Below are positions 9,230-16,519 of a stretch of 64,000 nucleotides of DNA, piece after piece (the first letter of the stretch is position 1; every line of letters starts with the position of its first letter). The notes beneath the pieces are model-generated. The model did no database searches. It saw nothing but the letters and a program-made list of their open reading frames with translations, and was not told the DNA's origin. Origin of the DNA: Methylocaldum marinum (GTDB lineage: Bacteria; Pseudomonadota; Gammaproteobacteria; Methylococcales; Methylococcaceae); assembly GCF_003584645.1 (NCBI RefSeq), contig NZ_AP017928.1:4088501-4152500 (forward strand), read 5' to 3'. A program made the translations under genes and the position numbers.

Positions 9230-9718
9230 TTAACGCTCCTGTCTTCCGTGGCGCAATTCGGGGCGAGGGTCCACCCGGAAAATAGACTCCGACCGTTCGC
9301 CTTCCGGACCGCAAAAGCGTACGCTCCCGGTTTCGAGAACGATCCAGACTTCCTTCGCGCCCTGCTCGAAGTACAAGCCCACTTTGAAGCGTGTTTCCTC
9401 CTCGGAATGCGATGGAGAGCGGATTTCCACACAAATTTCAGGCGCCGAAGGGTAAGGCGTTTCGTAACCGTGGCGATGCAGGAACTCCGGCGAGCACCAG
9501 GCTGCATCCGCTACCTTTACCCCTTCCGGAGTATCGATAGAACACTCGGAAATAGCCTCGTTGCCTAGGCTGCGTTCCAGCAGGGAAGCGATCCGAACCT
9601 GCAAGCGACCGCGCCGGTTGCCGGCGGGACTCATAAGAATGTTGCCATAGCGGTCCAGTTCGATCTTGTACGGCAGGTTCCGCAAGCTCTTGTCGGCGAT
9701 AACGTCGGCCCATTTCAT
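9230..9718 (-). CDS. Uma2-family (DUF820) putative restriction-endonuclease-fold protein
   Basis: A 162-residue member of the same family as the protein at 6068 but clearly divergent from it. Core residues are in VADAAWCSPEFL and PEICVEIRSPSHSEEETRFKVGLYFEQGAKEVWIV (Asp, Glu-x-x-Ser-Pro and the following Lys). It sits 37 bp downstream of metK and ends just before the SAH-riboswitch leader, all on one strand. Nothing in the sequence explains why a nuclease-fold protein sits inside the methyl-cycle block. Confidence 0.85.
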   Translation of the reverse strand: MKWADVIADKSLRNLPYKIELDRYGNILMSPAGNRRGRLQVRIASLLERSLGNEAISECSIDTPEGVKVADAAWCSPEFLHRHGYETPYPSAPEICVEIRSPSHSEEETRFKVGLYFEQGAKEVWIVLETGSVRFCGPEGERSESIFRVDPRPELRHGRQER

Positions 9719-9755
9719 AATCCGCCCTCTCGACCCGAGATCGGGTCAAAGTCAA

Positions 9756-10925
9756 TTACAGCGGAGGCAAGCCGGCCGCCTCGCGCAGCGCTTCGGCCTT
9801 GTCGGTCCTCTCCCAGGTGAAGGTATCTTCCGTGCGTCCAAAGTGTCCGTAAGCGGCCGTGGGACGATAAATCGGCTGCAGAAGATCCAGCATGCGGATC
9901 AGCCCTTTCGGCCGCAGATCGAAATACTCGCGCACCAGCTGCACCAGGCGCTCCTCGGCGATGACGCCCGTGCCGAAGGTATTGACGCTGATGGACGTCG
10001 GCTCGGCCACCCCGATGGCATAGGACACCTGAATTTCGCAGCGTTCGGCCAAACCGGCCGCCACGATGTTTTTGGCCACGTAGCGGCCCATGTACGCCGC
10101 CGAGCGGTCCACCTTGGAAGGGTCCTTGCCGCTGAATGCGCCGCCGCCGTGCCGCGCCATGCCGCCGTAGGAATCGACGATGATCTTGCGGCCGGTCAAT
10201 CCGCAGTCGCCGACCGGACCGCCGATGACGAACTTGCCGGTGGGATTGATGAGATACTTGGTGTCCTTGTGCAGCCACTCCTTTGGGAGTACGTGCAGGA
10301 TGATCTCGTCCATCACCGCCTCGCGCAGGATTTTCGGATCGATCTCCGGCGAGTGCTGGGTGGACAGAACGACTGCGTCGATACCGACCGGCTTGTTGTC
10401 TTCGTAGCGGAAAGTCACCTGACTCTTGGCGTCGGGGCGCAGCCAGGGTAGAAACTTCTTTTTTCTTACTTCCGACTGGCGCTGGACCAGCCGGTGGGCG
10501 TAAGTGATGGGGGCCGGCATCAACACATCGGTCTCGTTGGACGCGTATCCGAACATCAGGCCCTGGTCGCCCGCGCCCTGTTCGTGGTCGTCGGATTCGT
10601 CGACGCCCATGGCGATGTCGGGCGATTGTTTGCCGATGGCCGCGAGGACCGCGCAGCTTTCCCAGTCGAATCCGATCGAGGGATCGTCGTAGCCGATCTC
10701 CCGTACGACCTGGCGCACCAGCGTTTCGGTATCCACCCAGGCTGATGTGGTTACTTCGCCCGCCAAAATCACCATTCCGGTCTTGACCAAGGTTTCCACC
10801 GCTACTCGGGCCTTGGGATCTTGTTTCAGCATTTCATCCAGAACCGCATCGGAGACTTGATCGGCGATCTTGTCCGGATGGCCTTCGGAAACGGATTCGG
10901 AAGTAAAGATAAAGTTGTTGCTCAC
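9756..10925 (-). CDS. metK: S-adenosylmethionine synthetase
   Basis: A 389-residue methionine adenosyltransferase making SAM from methionine and ATP. Canonical motifs: [21 protein letters not shown] at the N-terminus, the [12 protein letters not shown] loop, [23 protein letters not shown], and the [19 protein letters not shown] phosphate-binding loop. Length is within the bacterial norm (384-396). A good sigma-70 promoter and a short leader hairpin lie immediately upstream. I see no SAM-riboswitch core in the short leader. Confidence 0.98.
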   Translation of the reverse strand: MSNNFIFTSESVSEGHPDKIADQVSDAVLDEMLKQDPKARVAVETLVKTGMVILAGEVTTSAWVDTETLVRQVVREIGYDDPSIGFDWESCAVLAAIGKQSPDIAMGVDESDDHEQGAGDQGLMFGYASNETDVLMPAPITYAHRLVQRQSEVRKKKFLPWLRPDAKSQVTFRYEDNKPVGIDAVVLSTQHSPEIDPKILREAVMDEIILHVLPKEWLHKDTKYLINPTGKFVIGGPVGDCGLTGRKIIVDSYGGMARHGGGAFSGKDPSKVDRSAAYMGRYVAKNIVAAGLAERCEIQVSYAIGVAEPTSISVNTFGTGVIAEERLVQLVREYFDLRPKGLIRMLDLLQPIYRPTAAYGHFGRTEDTFTWERTDKAEALREAAGLPPL

Positions 10926-10958
10926 AGGATGACCTTCCTTAAAAACAGTGATTACGAG

Positions 10959-10975
10959 CGGGCCCTAAAGGCCCG
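10959..10975. other. Leader hairpin upstream of metK
   Basis: CGGGCC and GGCCCG pair around a 5-base loop inside the metK 5' leader, just downstream of the promoter -10 box. It may protect or regulate the metK message; no known riboswitch pattern was recognised. Confidence 0.4.
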
Positions 10976-10977
10976 TC

Positions 10978-11006
10978 ATTATAGGGTAATGGGTTAGTCC
11001 GACCAA
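10978..11006 (-). promoter_or_regulatory. Sigma-70 promoter of metK
   Basis: On the minus strand a TTGGTC -35 (11006-11001) and a perfect TATAAT -10 (10983-10978) are separated by exactly 17 bp. The expected start of transcription is about 45 nt before the metK ATG. Confidence 0.75.
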
Positions 11007-11044
11007 GCATTTGCGGCGAAAGTCAATGGGCTTTCGATGCCGAC

Positions 11045-11530
11045 TCAAACGACCCGGAAAAGGGCATTTATTCCCAGCAGTAGAAAGCTGAACGGAACCG
11101 ACGCCAATAGCAGGAACAAGGAGACGACGAGGCCGGCGCGGAGGCCGATCGATCGTCGGCTCCTCTCGAAACGGACACCGAAGCCGTAAACGGCGCCGAG
11201 CATCTGTGTCGCCACCACGATCACGAAAATCAGGATATAGCGTTCTTCCAAACGAAACGCGTGCGCCAGTATGTCATTCGACACCGTCAGCATCAACGGC
11301 GCATAACACATGGCCGCGGGTACGGCCAGGCCGTACGCATGCAGCGGCGTCAGCCGGACCCCTGCCACTCGCCGCACGGCAAGCCGCAGTGCCGCCATCC
11401 ATAAGAGAGCGATCGCGAGATAAATCAGGATCAGCTTCGAAAAATCGTCCACCGAGTGCGCGGACGGACGGTTCAAGAGATCAACGGTGAGATACAGCAA
11501 GGGGTGGGCTTTGAAAAGCAAGGGGTTCAC
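11045..11530 (-). CDS. Hypothetical integral membrane protein
   Basis: A 161-residue protein with about four hydrophobic helices (near LILIYLAIALLWMAALRLAV, YGLAVPAAMCYAPLMLTV, YILIFVIVVATQMLGAVYGF and a C-terminal segment). The only usable start is GTG at 11530. I do not recognise the family. It stands alone on the minus strand between metK and the divergent ppa; the reverse frame also shows an open stretch, but its basic, low-complexity translation looks like a shadow. Confidence 0.6.
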   Translation of the reverse strand: MNPLLFKAHPLLYLTVDLLNRPSAHSVDDFSKLILIYLAIALLWMAALRLAVRRVAGVRLTPLHAYGLAVPAAMCYAPLMLTVSNDILAHAFRLEERYILIFVIVVATQMLGAVYGFGVRFERSRRSIGLRAGLVVSLFLLLASVPFSFLLLGINALFRVV

Positions 11531-11652
11531 GGTTCAGGCCGTAAGATTTCATACCGTTTAGGAAATAACTAATTTGATGGCTGATTTTGCCCGGTCTGGC
11601 GCATCATATCCGGCGCCGCTTCCGTGCCAATCGGCGCATTAGGAAACATTGC

Positions 11653-11658
11653 TATAAT
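11653..11658 (+). promoter_or_regulatory. -10 box upstream of ppa
   Basis: A perfect TATAAT lies 38 bp before the ppa start codon. No strong -35 is visible at the right distance, so this is a partial promoter call. AAAGGAG at 11679-11685 is the ribosome-binding site. Confidence 0.5.
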
Positions 11659-11696
11659 CCCGCAGTTTTACCTCAGCTAAAGGAGCACCCGATCCC

Positions 11697-12245
11697 ATGT
11701 CGTTAATGAAAGTCAGTTCCGGCAAGAGCGTTCCGAATGATATCAACGTGATCATCGAAATACCGGCCTACAGTGACCCGGTCAAGTATGAAATCGACAA
11801 AGAAACCGGCGCGCTCTTCGTCGACCGCTTCATGGGTACGGCGATGCAGTATCCCTGCAATTACGGTTACATCCCGCATACTTTGTCCGACGACGGCGAT
11901 CCCGTGGATGTGTTGGTCATCGCGTCCTGGAAGTTATTGAGCGGATCGGTGGTTCGCTGTCGGCCGATCGGGCTTTTGAAGATGACCGACGAAGCCGGCG
12001 GCGACTGTAAGATCATCGCGGTTCCCCATGACAAATTGACTCCACTCTACAACAAGGTCAACTCCTTTCGCGACATTCCCGACAGTCAGCTCGCCCAAAT
12101 CGCGCACTTTTTCGAGCACTACAAAGACCTCGAACCCGGCAAATGGGTCAAGATCGACGGCTGGTACGACGGCGAGGAAGCGAAGCAGGAAATCATCGAC
12201 AGCATTGAACGCTATAATTCGGCGAAGAAAAAACCGAATTTTTGA
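11697..12245 (+). CDS. ppa: Inorganic pyrophosphatase (family I)
   Basis: A 182-residue soluble pyrophosphatase hydrolysing PPi to phosphate. The metal-binding signature [11 protein letters not shown] is intact, preceded by [12 protein letters not shown] and followed by the substrate-binding region [12 protein letters not shown] and [16 protein letters not shown]. Length is close to E. coli Ppa (176). A strong AAAGGAG precedes the ATG at a spacing of 11 nt. rlmJ begins 41 bp downstream on the same strand. Confidence 0.97.
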   Translation: MSLMKVSSGKSVPNDINVIIEIPAYSDPVKYEIDKETGALFVDRFMGTAMQYPCNYGYIPHTLSDDGDPVDVLVIASWKLLSGSVVRCRPIGLLKMTDEAGGDCKIIAVPHDKLTPLYNKVNSFRDIPDSQLAQIAHFFEHYKDLEPGKWVKIDGWYDGEEAKQEIIDSIERYNSAKKKPNF

Positions 12246-12286
12246 TCGGTTTCCGGCCGAAGGATCACTCTCCAACGCCATTCTCC

Positions 12287-13129
12287 ATGCTTAGCTACCG
12301 CCACGGTTTTCACGCTGGACAGCACGCCGATGTGTTCAAGCATCTGGTCTTGACCTTGCTGGTCCGTTCGCTGCTGCACAAAGAAAAGCCGTTTTTCTAT
12401 CTGGACACGCATTCCGGCGCCGGGCGTTACGATCTCGGCTCGGCCATGGCGCGCAAGAATCGCGAATACGAGACCGGCATAAGCCCATTGTGGAAGATCG
12501 GGGATGCACCCGAAGCCGTGAAGGATTATCTCGAATCCGTGCGCGCCCTGAATTCCGACGGCAAGCTACGCTTTTATCCCGGATCGCCGCGTGTCGTACG
12601 GCACTATCTGCGTCCGGCCGACCGGATGGTGCTCGCCGAACTCCATCCCAACGAAGTCAAAACGCTCGGCGAGGAATTCGCCGAGGACAGGCAAGTCAAA
12701 ATCCATCATCTCGATGGCTACCAAGCGCTCAAGGCGCTGCTGCCGCCTCCCGAGCGGCGCGGCTTGGTGCTGATCGACCCCGCCTTTGAACTCCGGGACG
12801 AGCGGCGCCGTCTTCTGGATGCCTTGAAGGAAGGCTACAGGCGCTGGGCCACGGGTATCTTCGCGGTGTGGCACCCGATCCAGGATCGGGCCGCGGCGTA
12901 CGATTTTCTACGCCGACTACAGCGCACCGGGATCCGCAAGGTATTGCTCGCGGAATTCTCGATTCTCGACTCCGACGAAATCCTCCGCTTGAACGGCAGC
13001 GGCATGGTCATAATCAATCCGCCCTGGAAATTGGAAGAAGAACTGCGCAGTTTGTTGCCTTGGCTGTGGCAACAACTGGCGGTGGATGGCCAAGGGACGT
13101 GGCGGGTGGAGTGGCTGGTTGAGGAATGA
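12287..13129 (+). CDS. rlmJ: 23S rRNA (adenine2030-N6)-methyltransferase RlmJ
   Basis: A 280-residue SAM-dependent methyltransferase, the same length as E. coli RlmJ. The start MLSYRHGFHAGQHADVFKH is the family signature, so ATG 12287 is preferred to an upstream in-frame start. HSGAGRY is the SAM motif I. The catalytic motif IV reads DPAFE instead of the usual DPPY/F-E. That proline-to-alanine change is unusual for an N6-adenine methyltransferase. Otherwise the protein looks intact to its C-terminus. Confidence 0.95.
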   Translation: MLSYRHGFHAGQHADVFKHLVLTLLVRSLLHKEKPFFYLDTHSGAGRYDLGSAMARKNREYETGISPLWKIGDAPEAVKDYLESVRALNSDGKLRFYPGSPRVVRHYLRPADRMVLAELHPNEVKTLGEEFAEDRQVKIHHLDGYQALKALLPPPERRGLVLIDPAFELRDERRRLLDALKEGYRRWATGIFAVWHPIQDRAAAYDFLRRLQRTGIRKVLLAEFSILDSDEILRLNGSGMVIINPPWKLEEELRSLLPWLWQQLAVDGQGTWRVEWLVEE

Positions 13130-13174
13130 GTCCTCGTAGGCTGTGCCAACGAAGGAAGGGTTGCAGCTAAAGCA

Positions 13175-13232
13175 ACCGTTTGCGATTGGAAGGGTGGCTT
13201 CGGCGCTCCCGAAGACACCGTTTGCGATTGGA
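13175..13232 (+). repeat. Two direct copies of a 16-bp repeat
   Basis: ACCGTTTGCGATTGGA occurs at 13175-13190 and again at 13217-13232, 42 bp apart, in the non-coding stretch after rlmJ. The flanking sequence does not repeat well. No gene was found here. Confidence 0.6.
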
Positions 13233-13256
13233 GGCGCCCCGATCGTGAACTCGAAC

Positions 13257-13281
13257 GATGCGGTTCCTGCGTCACCGCATC
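13257..13281. repeat. Palindromic intergenic repeat (GATGCGG...CCGCATC)
   Basis: Seven-base arms GATGCGG and CCGCATC enclose 11 bases. A closely similar unit with GGATGCGG/CCGCATCC arms occurs at 31675-31701. It has the form of a REP-like interspersed palindrome. Confidence 0.55.
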
Positions 13282-13358
13282 CTACGCAAACTACGCGGGC
13301 TCGAAGGAGGCGCTTCATGCCTCAGCGTATCCTATAGCTTTGCTCAATGCTCCGACAG

Positions 13359-13384
13359 AAAAGGCCGTCCTAAAACGGCCTTTT
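13359..13384. terminator. Bidirectional Rho-independent terminator
   Basis: AAAAGGCCGT, a 6-base loop, then ACGGCCTTTT: a 10-bp stem whose A/T ends give a T-run on both strands. It lies 12 bp beyond the stop of the leftward PEP-CTERM gene and also downstream of rlmJ on the plus strand, so it can serve both. Confidence 0.85.
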
Positions 13385-13396
13385 CGCGTGACGACC

Positions 13397-14095
13397 TTAA
13401 ACGCTTACCTGAAGGCGTCTGCGCTGCAAAGCTTGCCCAAGCAGTCCAAGTGCTCCGATGCCGAGCAGCGAGAGTACAGAAGGTTGCGGAACATTATTGG
13501 CGGGATCAGGGGGCTGTCCGGCGAACGTAAGCGTGTCGAACAGGCCGTAAATGGCCGGTCCGCCTTCGGTTTGCTCCGAAGAAAACCGGATTTTCTTGAT
13601 ATTCATACTCGCCGAAGTAAACGTGAGGGTTTCAAATGCAGTAACCTCGGTTGCGCTCGTTGGCAATGCGCCCGCGAACAAGATCTTGCCGAGAAGATTA
13701 TCCGTCGCATCATAGACCTCTAAATAGGGTCTGCTTTCCGGGGCTCCGGAAGGGTCCGAGGACGCAACCGCAGCGACATCGATACTGACGGTCTGCTGCA
13801 ATCCGTCGACGAACACCGCCTCAACGGCGCCGGAATCGGTGTTGAACGGAGAAAATTCCATCGGAGAGAGCGAAACCACGTTGAATGGAGAACTATGCCA
13901 ACCGACAGGGCGGTTGACGAATCTCGCATAGACGTCGTTACCGAATGGGTTCGAGAATGTTACCCCGGAATACAAGGTATTCACGACAGTCCCGTCCGCC
14001 AATCCATCGAAATTGATCGTAGTGGCCTGCACGCTTTGCATTGATGCGATAGATAAAGCCCCGATAAAAATGAATTGCCTAAATTGTGCTTGCAT
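13397..14095 (-). CDS. PEP-CTERM sorting-domain protein (variant PQP motif)
   Basis: A 232-residue secreted protein. A signal peptide (MQAQFRQFIFIGALSIASMQSVQA) starts at the ATG at 14095, preceded by AAGGA; the frame is open further upstream but without a better start. The body is a predicted beta-rich domain beginning TTINFDGLADGTVVN, like other secreted PEP-CTERM proteins. The C-terminus has VPQPSVLSLLGIGALGLLG followed by RRR, which is the exosortase recognition tripartite signal except that the motif is PQP, not PEP. It predicts processing by an exosortase encoded elsewhere. A sigma-54-like promoter lies upstream and a strong terminator downstream. Confidence 0.85.
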   Translation of the reverse strand: MQAQFRQFIFIGALSIASMQSVQATTINFDGLADGTVVNTLYSGVTFSNPFGNDVYARFVNRPVGWHSSPFNVVSLSPMEFSPFNTDSGAVEAVFVDGLQQTVSIDVAAVASSDPSGAPESRPYLEVYDATDNLLGKILFAGALPTSATEVTAFETLTFTSASMNIKKIRFSSEQTEGGPAIYGLFDTLTFAGQPPDPANNVPQPSVLSLLGIGALGLLGQALQRRRLQVSV

Positions 14096-14180
14096 GAGCT
14101 CGTTTTTCCTTTTTTGTAGTACATATAAATCCGCACTGTAACTTTCGCCTTCTTGAATTGCCGAAGGCGATGCTGCAAAA

Positions 14181-14195
14181 GCAAAAACCGAGCCC
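14181..14195 (-). promoter_or_regulatory. Sigma-54-like promoter of the PEP-CTERM gene
   Basis: On the minus strand GGGCTCGGTTTTTGC matches TGGCACG-N4-TTGC at 9 of 11 conserved positions, with GG and GC 10 bases apart. The inferred start point lies about 75 nt before the ATG. Sigma-54 control by PrsR has been proposed for PEP-CTERM genes in other bacteria, which supports the call. Confidence 0.5.
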
Positions 14196-14270
14196 AACGA
14201 ACAAACGCCATTAGGTTCAATGCTATGGATTTGGATGGCGGATTTTTGACATTGAAAAATCGGTTAGGAA

Positions 14271-14288
14271 TGTAACGATTTGGTTACA
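14271..14288. promoter_or_regulatory. Inverted repeat, possible regulator site
   Basis: TGTAAC-N6-GTTACA is a perfect 6-bp-arm inverted repeat about 85 bp upstream of the sigma-54-like promoter. That is the right place for an enhancer-binding activator, but the regulator is unknown. Confidence 0.35.
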
Positions 14289-14349
14289 TTGTGAGTTCGG
14301 AGGTTGGTTTATAGGCCGGAGATCCATTTGCCGAGGACCCGGCAGGCGA

Positions 14350-14429
14350 TAGCGGCGCTCACGCATACAAATCGGCAGTCGTGCCGATTTGTCCCGGCGG
14401 AAGAGGGTTTATTCAGAGCTTCCTTAAGC
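14350..14429 (-). repeat. Short copy of a dispersed TTAAGGAAGC-ended element
   Basis: Read on the minus strand it starts GCTTAAGGAAGCTCTGAATA, then has CCCTCTTCC, ACAAATCGGCA and GCGTGAGCGCCGCT. The same blocks occur in the same order in the longer copy at 36011-36356. Here ACAAATCGGCA is followed by its own perfect complement (14367-14377 with 14382-14392, 4-base loop). The rest of 14096-14467 is non-coding. Confidence 0.6.
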
Positions 14430-14467
14430 TAACCTCGCCGCCAGGTGGTCGACTGCCGGCTCCGGGT

Positions 14468-15694
14468 TCAGTGGAATTCCTCGGTCGCTTCGTTTTCGTC
14501 GCCGACCGGTTCCAGGCTCAGATTCATCATGGCGAATGCCGATTCGTCGGCTTGAGCTTTCGCGGCCTTTTCTCGAAGCTGGTTCCGGGAAGTTTTGGCA
14601 CTTTCCGGCGACGCCTCTCCGGGGGTACGTCGTTTGCCCTGGCTCAGGCTGATTTTCAAGCGGACGTTGTTGGCCGAGTCCGCGTTTCGGATCGCTTCTT
14701 CCGCGGTAACGCGGCCGGCTTGGTACAGCTTCACCAAATGACTGTCGAAAGTCTGCATGCCAAGACCTTCCGATTTCTCCATGACTTCTTTGATCGCGTG
14801 GATTTCGCCCTTGCGGATGAAGTCGCAGACCAAAGGGGTTCCGAGCATGATCTCGATGGCCGCGGTTCGCTTGCCGTCCACCGTCGGCACCAGGCGCTGC
14901 GAGACGAAAGCGCGCAGGTTGAGGGACAAATCCAGCAGAAGCTGATTGCGCCGTTCTTCAGGGAAGAAATTGATGATGCGGTCCAGCGCCTGGTTCGCGT
15001 TGTTGGCGTGCAGGGTCGATAGACACAAATGGCCGGTTTCCGCGAAATTGATGGCGTATTCCATGGTGTCCTGGGAGCGGATTTCGCCGATCAGGATGAC
15101 GTCGGGTGCCTGCCGAAGCGTGTTCTTGAGGGCGTCCTCGTAGGTCTGGGTATCGACACCCACCTCGCGCTGATTCACCAGGCACTTCTTGTGGGGGTGC
15201 AGGAACTCGATCGGATCTTCGATAGTGACGATGTGCCCGGCGGAATTGCTGTTGCGATGGTCGATCAGTGCCGCCAGCGAAGTCGATTTGCCGGAACCGG
15301 TGGCGCCCACGAACAGGACTAGCCCCCGCTTTTCCATGATGACTTTCTTGAGGACTTCCGGCAGACCGAGATCGTCCACTTTGGGAATGTCGACTTTGAT
15401 GTTTCGCACCACCATCGCATGGGCATTGCGCTGTTTAAAGATGTTCACCCGAAAACGTCCCACGCCTTCCTCGCTTAGGGCGAGATTCATTTCCGGCCGC
15501 CGCTCGAAATCCCGCCGCTGGCCCTCATCCATCACCGAATAGGCGATTTCCTTGATCATTTCGTCGGTCATTTCGGCGGTATCGATCGGTGTGAGCTTCC
15601 CTTGAAATTTGGCGGCGGGCGGGGCGCCGGCCGTGAGATAAAGATCAGACCCGTCCTTGTAGACCAGAAGCTTGAGGTAACTCGTAAATTTCAT
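14468..15694 (-). CDS. pilU: Type IV pilus retraction ATPase PilU
   Basis: A 408-residue hexameric secretion-type ATPase of the PilT/PilU family, powering pilus retraction at the cytoplasmic base of the pilus. Seen: Walker A GATGSGKST, the Asp box ITIEDPIEFLH, Walker B VILIGEIRSQDTME, and the His box AETGHLCLSTLHANNANQ. The extended acidic/basic C-terminal tail after LKISLSQ distinguishes PilU from the shorter PilT. The upstream TTG in frame was rejected in favour of ATG at 15694. No pilT is adjacent. Confidence 0.92.
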   Translation of the reverse strand: MKFTSYLKLLVYKDGSDLYLTAGAPPAAKFQGKLTPIDTAEMTDEMIKEIAYSVMDEGQRRDFERRPEMNLALSEEGVGRFRVNIFKQRNAHAMVVRNIKVDIPKVDDLGLPEVLKKVIMEKRGLVLFVGATGSGKSTSLAALIDHRNSNSAGHIVTIEDPIEFLHPHKKCLVNQREVGVDTQTYEDALKNTLRQAPDVILIGEIRSQDTMEYAINFAETGHLCLSTLHANNANQALDRIINFFPEERRNQLLLDLSLNLRAFVSQRLVPTVDGKRTAAIEIMLGTPLVCDFIRKGEIHAIKEVMEKSEGLGMQTFDSHLVKLYQAGRVTAEEAIRNADSANNVRLKISLSQGKRRTPGEASPESAKTSRNQLREKAAKAQADESAFAMMNLSLEPVGDENEATEEFH

Positions 15695-16209
15695 GGGCAA
15701 TCTTCTTCGGCTGAGAGGGTGGATTGATAACGATCCCGGAGATGCGTCCCGCTTCTCGGAAACTGTTTCGTCACGCCGGGACGGTAGTTTCGCTTCTGAT
15801 GCTGCGGGGGGGCGGAATTTCCGCGACCGTTCAACCTGAAAACGGCAGATGACGGTCCAACTGCGGGTTCGACTTCAAGTATAGATGCCGAATTTGGCCA
15901 AACCGTGAGCAGGGCCTCAGGAATGCAAGGAGTGCGCTCGTTATTACGCGGTTCGCTTGGCGATTCGTAAAAAACCGGGTACCAGGGTTTGACATTCAAA
16001 TGAGAAGCAATATCATTTGAATCACGTTCAATACCCCTGGGAGCCGCGCCATGAAATTCGTCCACCGTAGGTCTTTCTCCGATCGTTCTTCTCGCAGCGT
16101 GAGACTGCCCACGCCCGTCCTCGAGCGGAACACACCGTTCTCGGTTGCTAATCCGCACGCAGAGGGTTTGCGCCGTCCGGAGCAGCCGTTAAATGCCAAG
16201 GAGAAATTC

Positions 16210-16446
16210 ATGAATGCAGAAAGCCGTATATACGCCGAGGCGGCGCCGTCGCCGGACTTATACGAGGAAACCCTGCGTTTTCTGCTGATGCGCTATGCCA
16301 GAAACCCGTCGCCGTCGACAGCCGGTCAAATTGCCGCCTGCCTCGACGGGCTGCTCGCTCATCCGGAGTTTAGGCCCGCTCCCGACGATCGTTGCACCTT
16401 TCGCCGCATGCGCTCCTATTGGCGGTTGGTCGAGCGATTGGGGTGA
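16210..16446 (+). CDS. Small hypothetical protein (78 aa)
   Basis: Starts at an ATG preceded by a near-perfect AAGGAG at ideal spacing; an in-frame ATG at 16051 gives a longer version that lacks such a site. The product is helical and rich in Arg/Leu (ETLRFLLMRYARNPSPSTAGQIAACLDGLLAHPEF) with a C-terminal CTFRRMRSYWRLVERLG. I do not recognise a function. The 500-bp gap on its left (15695-16209) holds its upstream region and no other gene. Confidence 0.65.
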   Translation: MNAESRIYAEAAPSPDLYEETLRFLLMRYARNPSPSTAGQIAACLDGLLAHPEFRPAPDDRCTFRRMRSYWRLVERLG

Positions 16447-16519
16447 AGACGCCGAAGACCCGTTCGGCGTCTATTCGTTTGCGGTGTTTTTCGGTCGGTT
16501 CGGTCCGCAGCCGAGTGTT

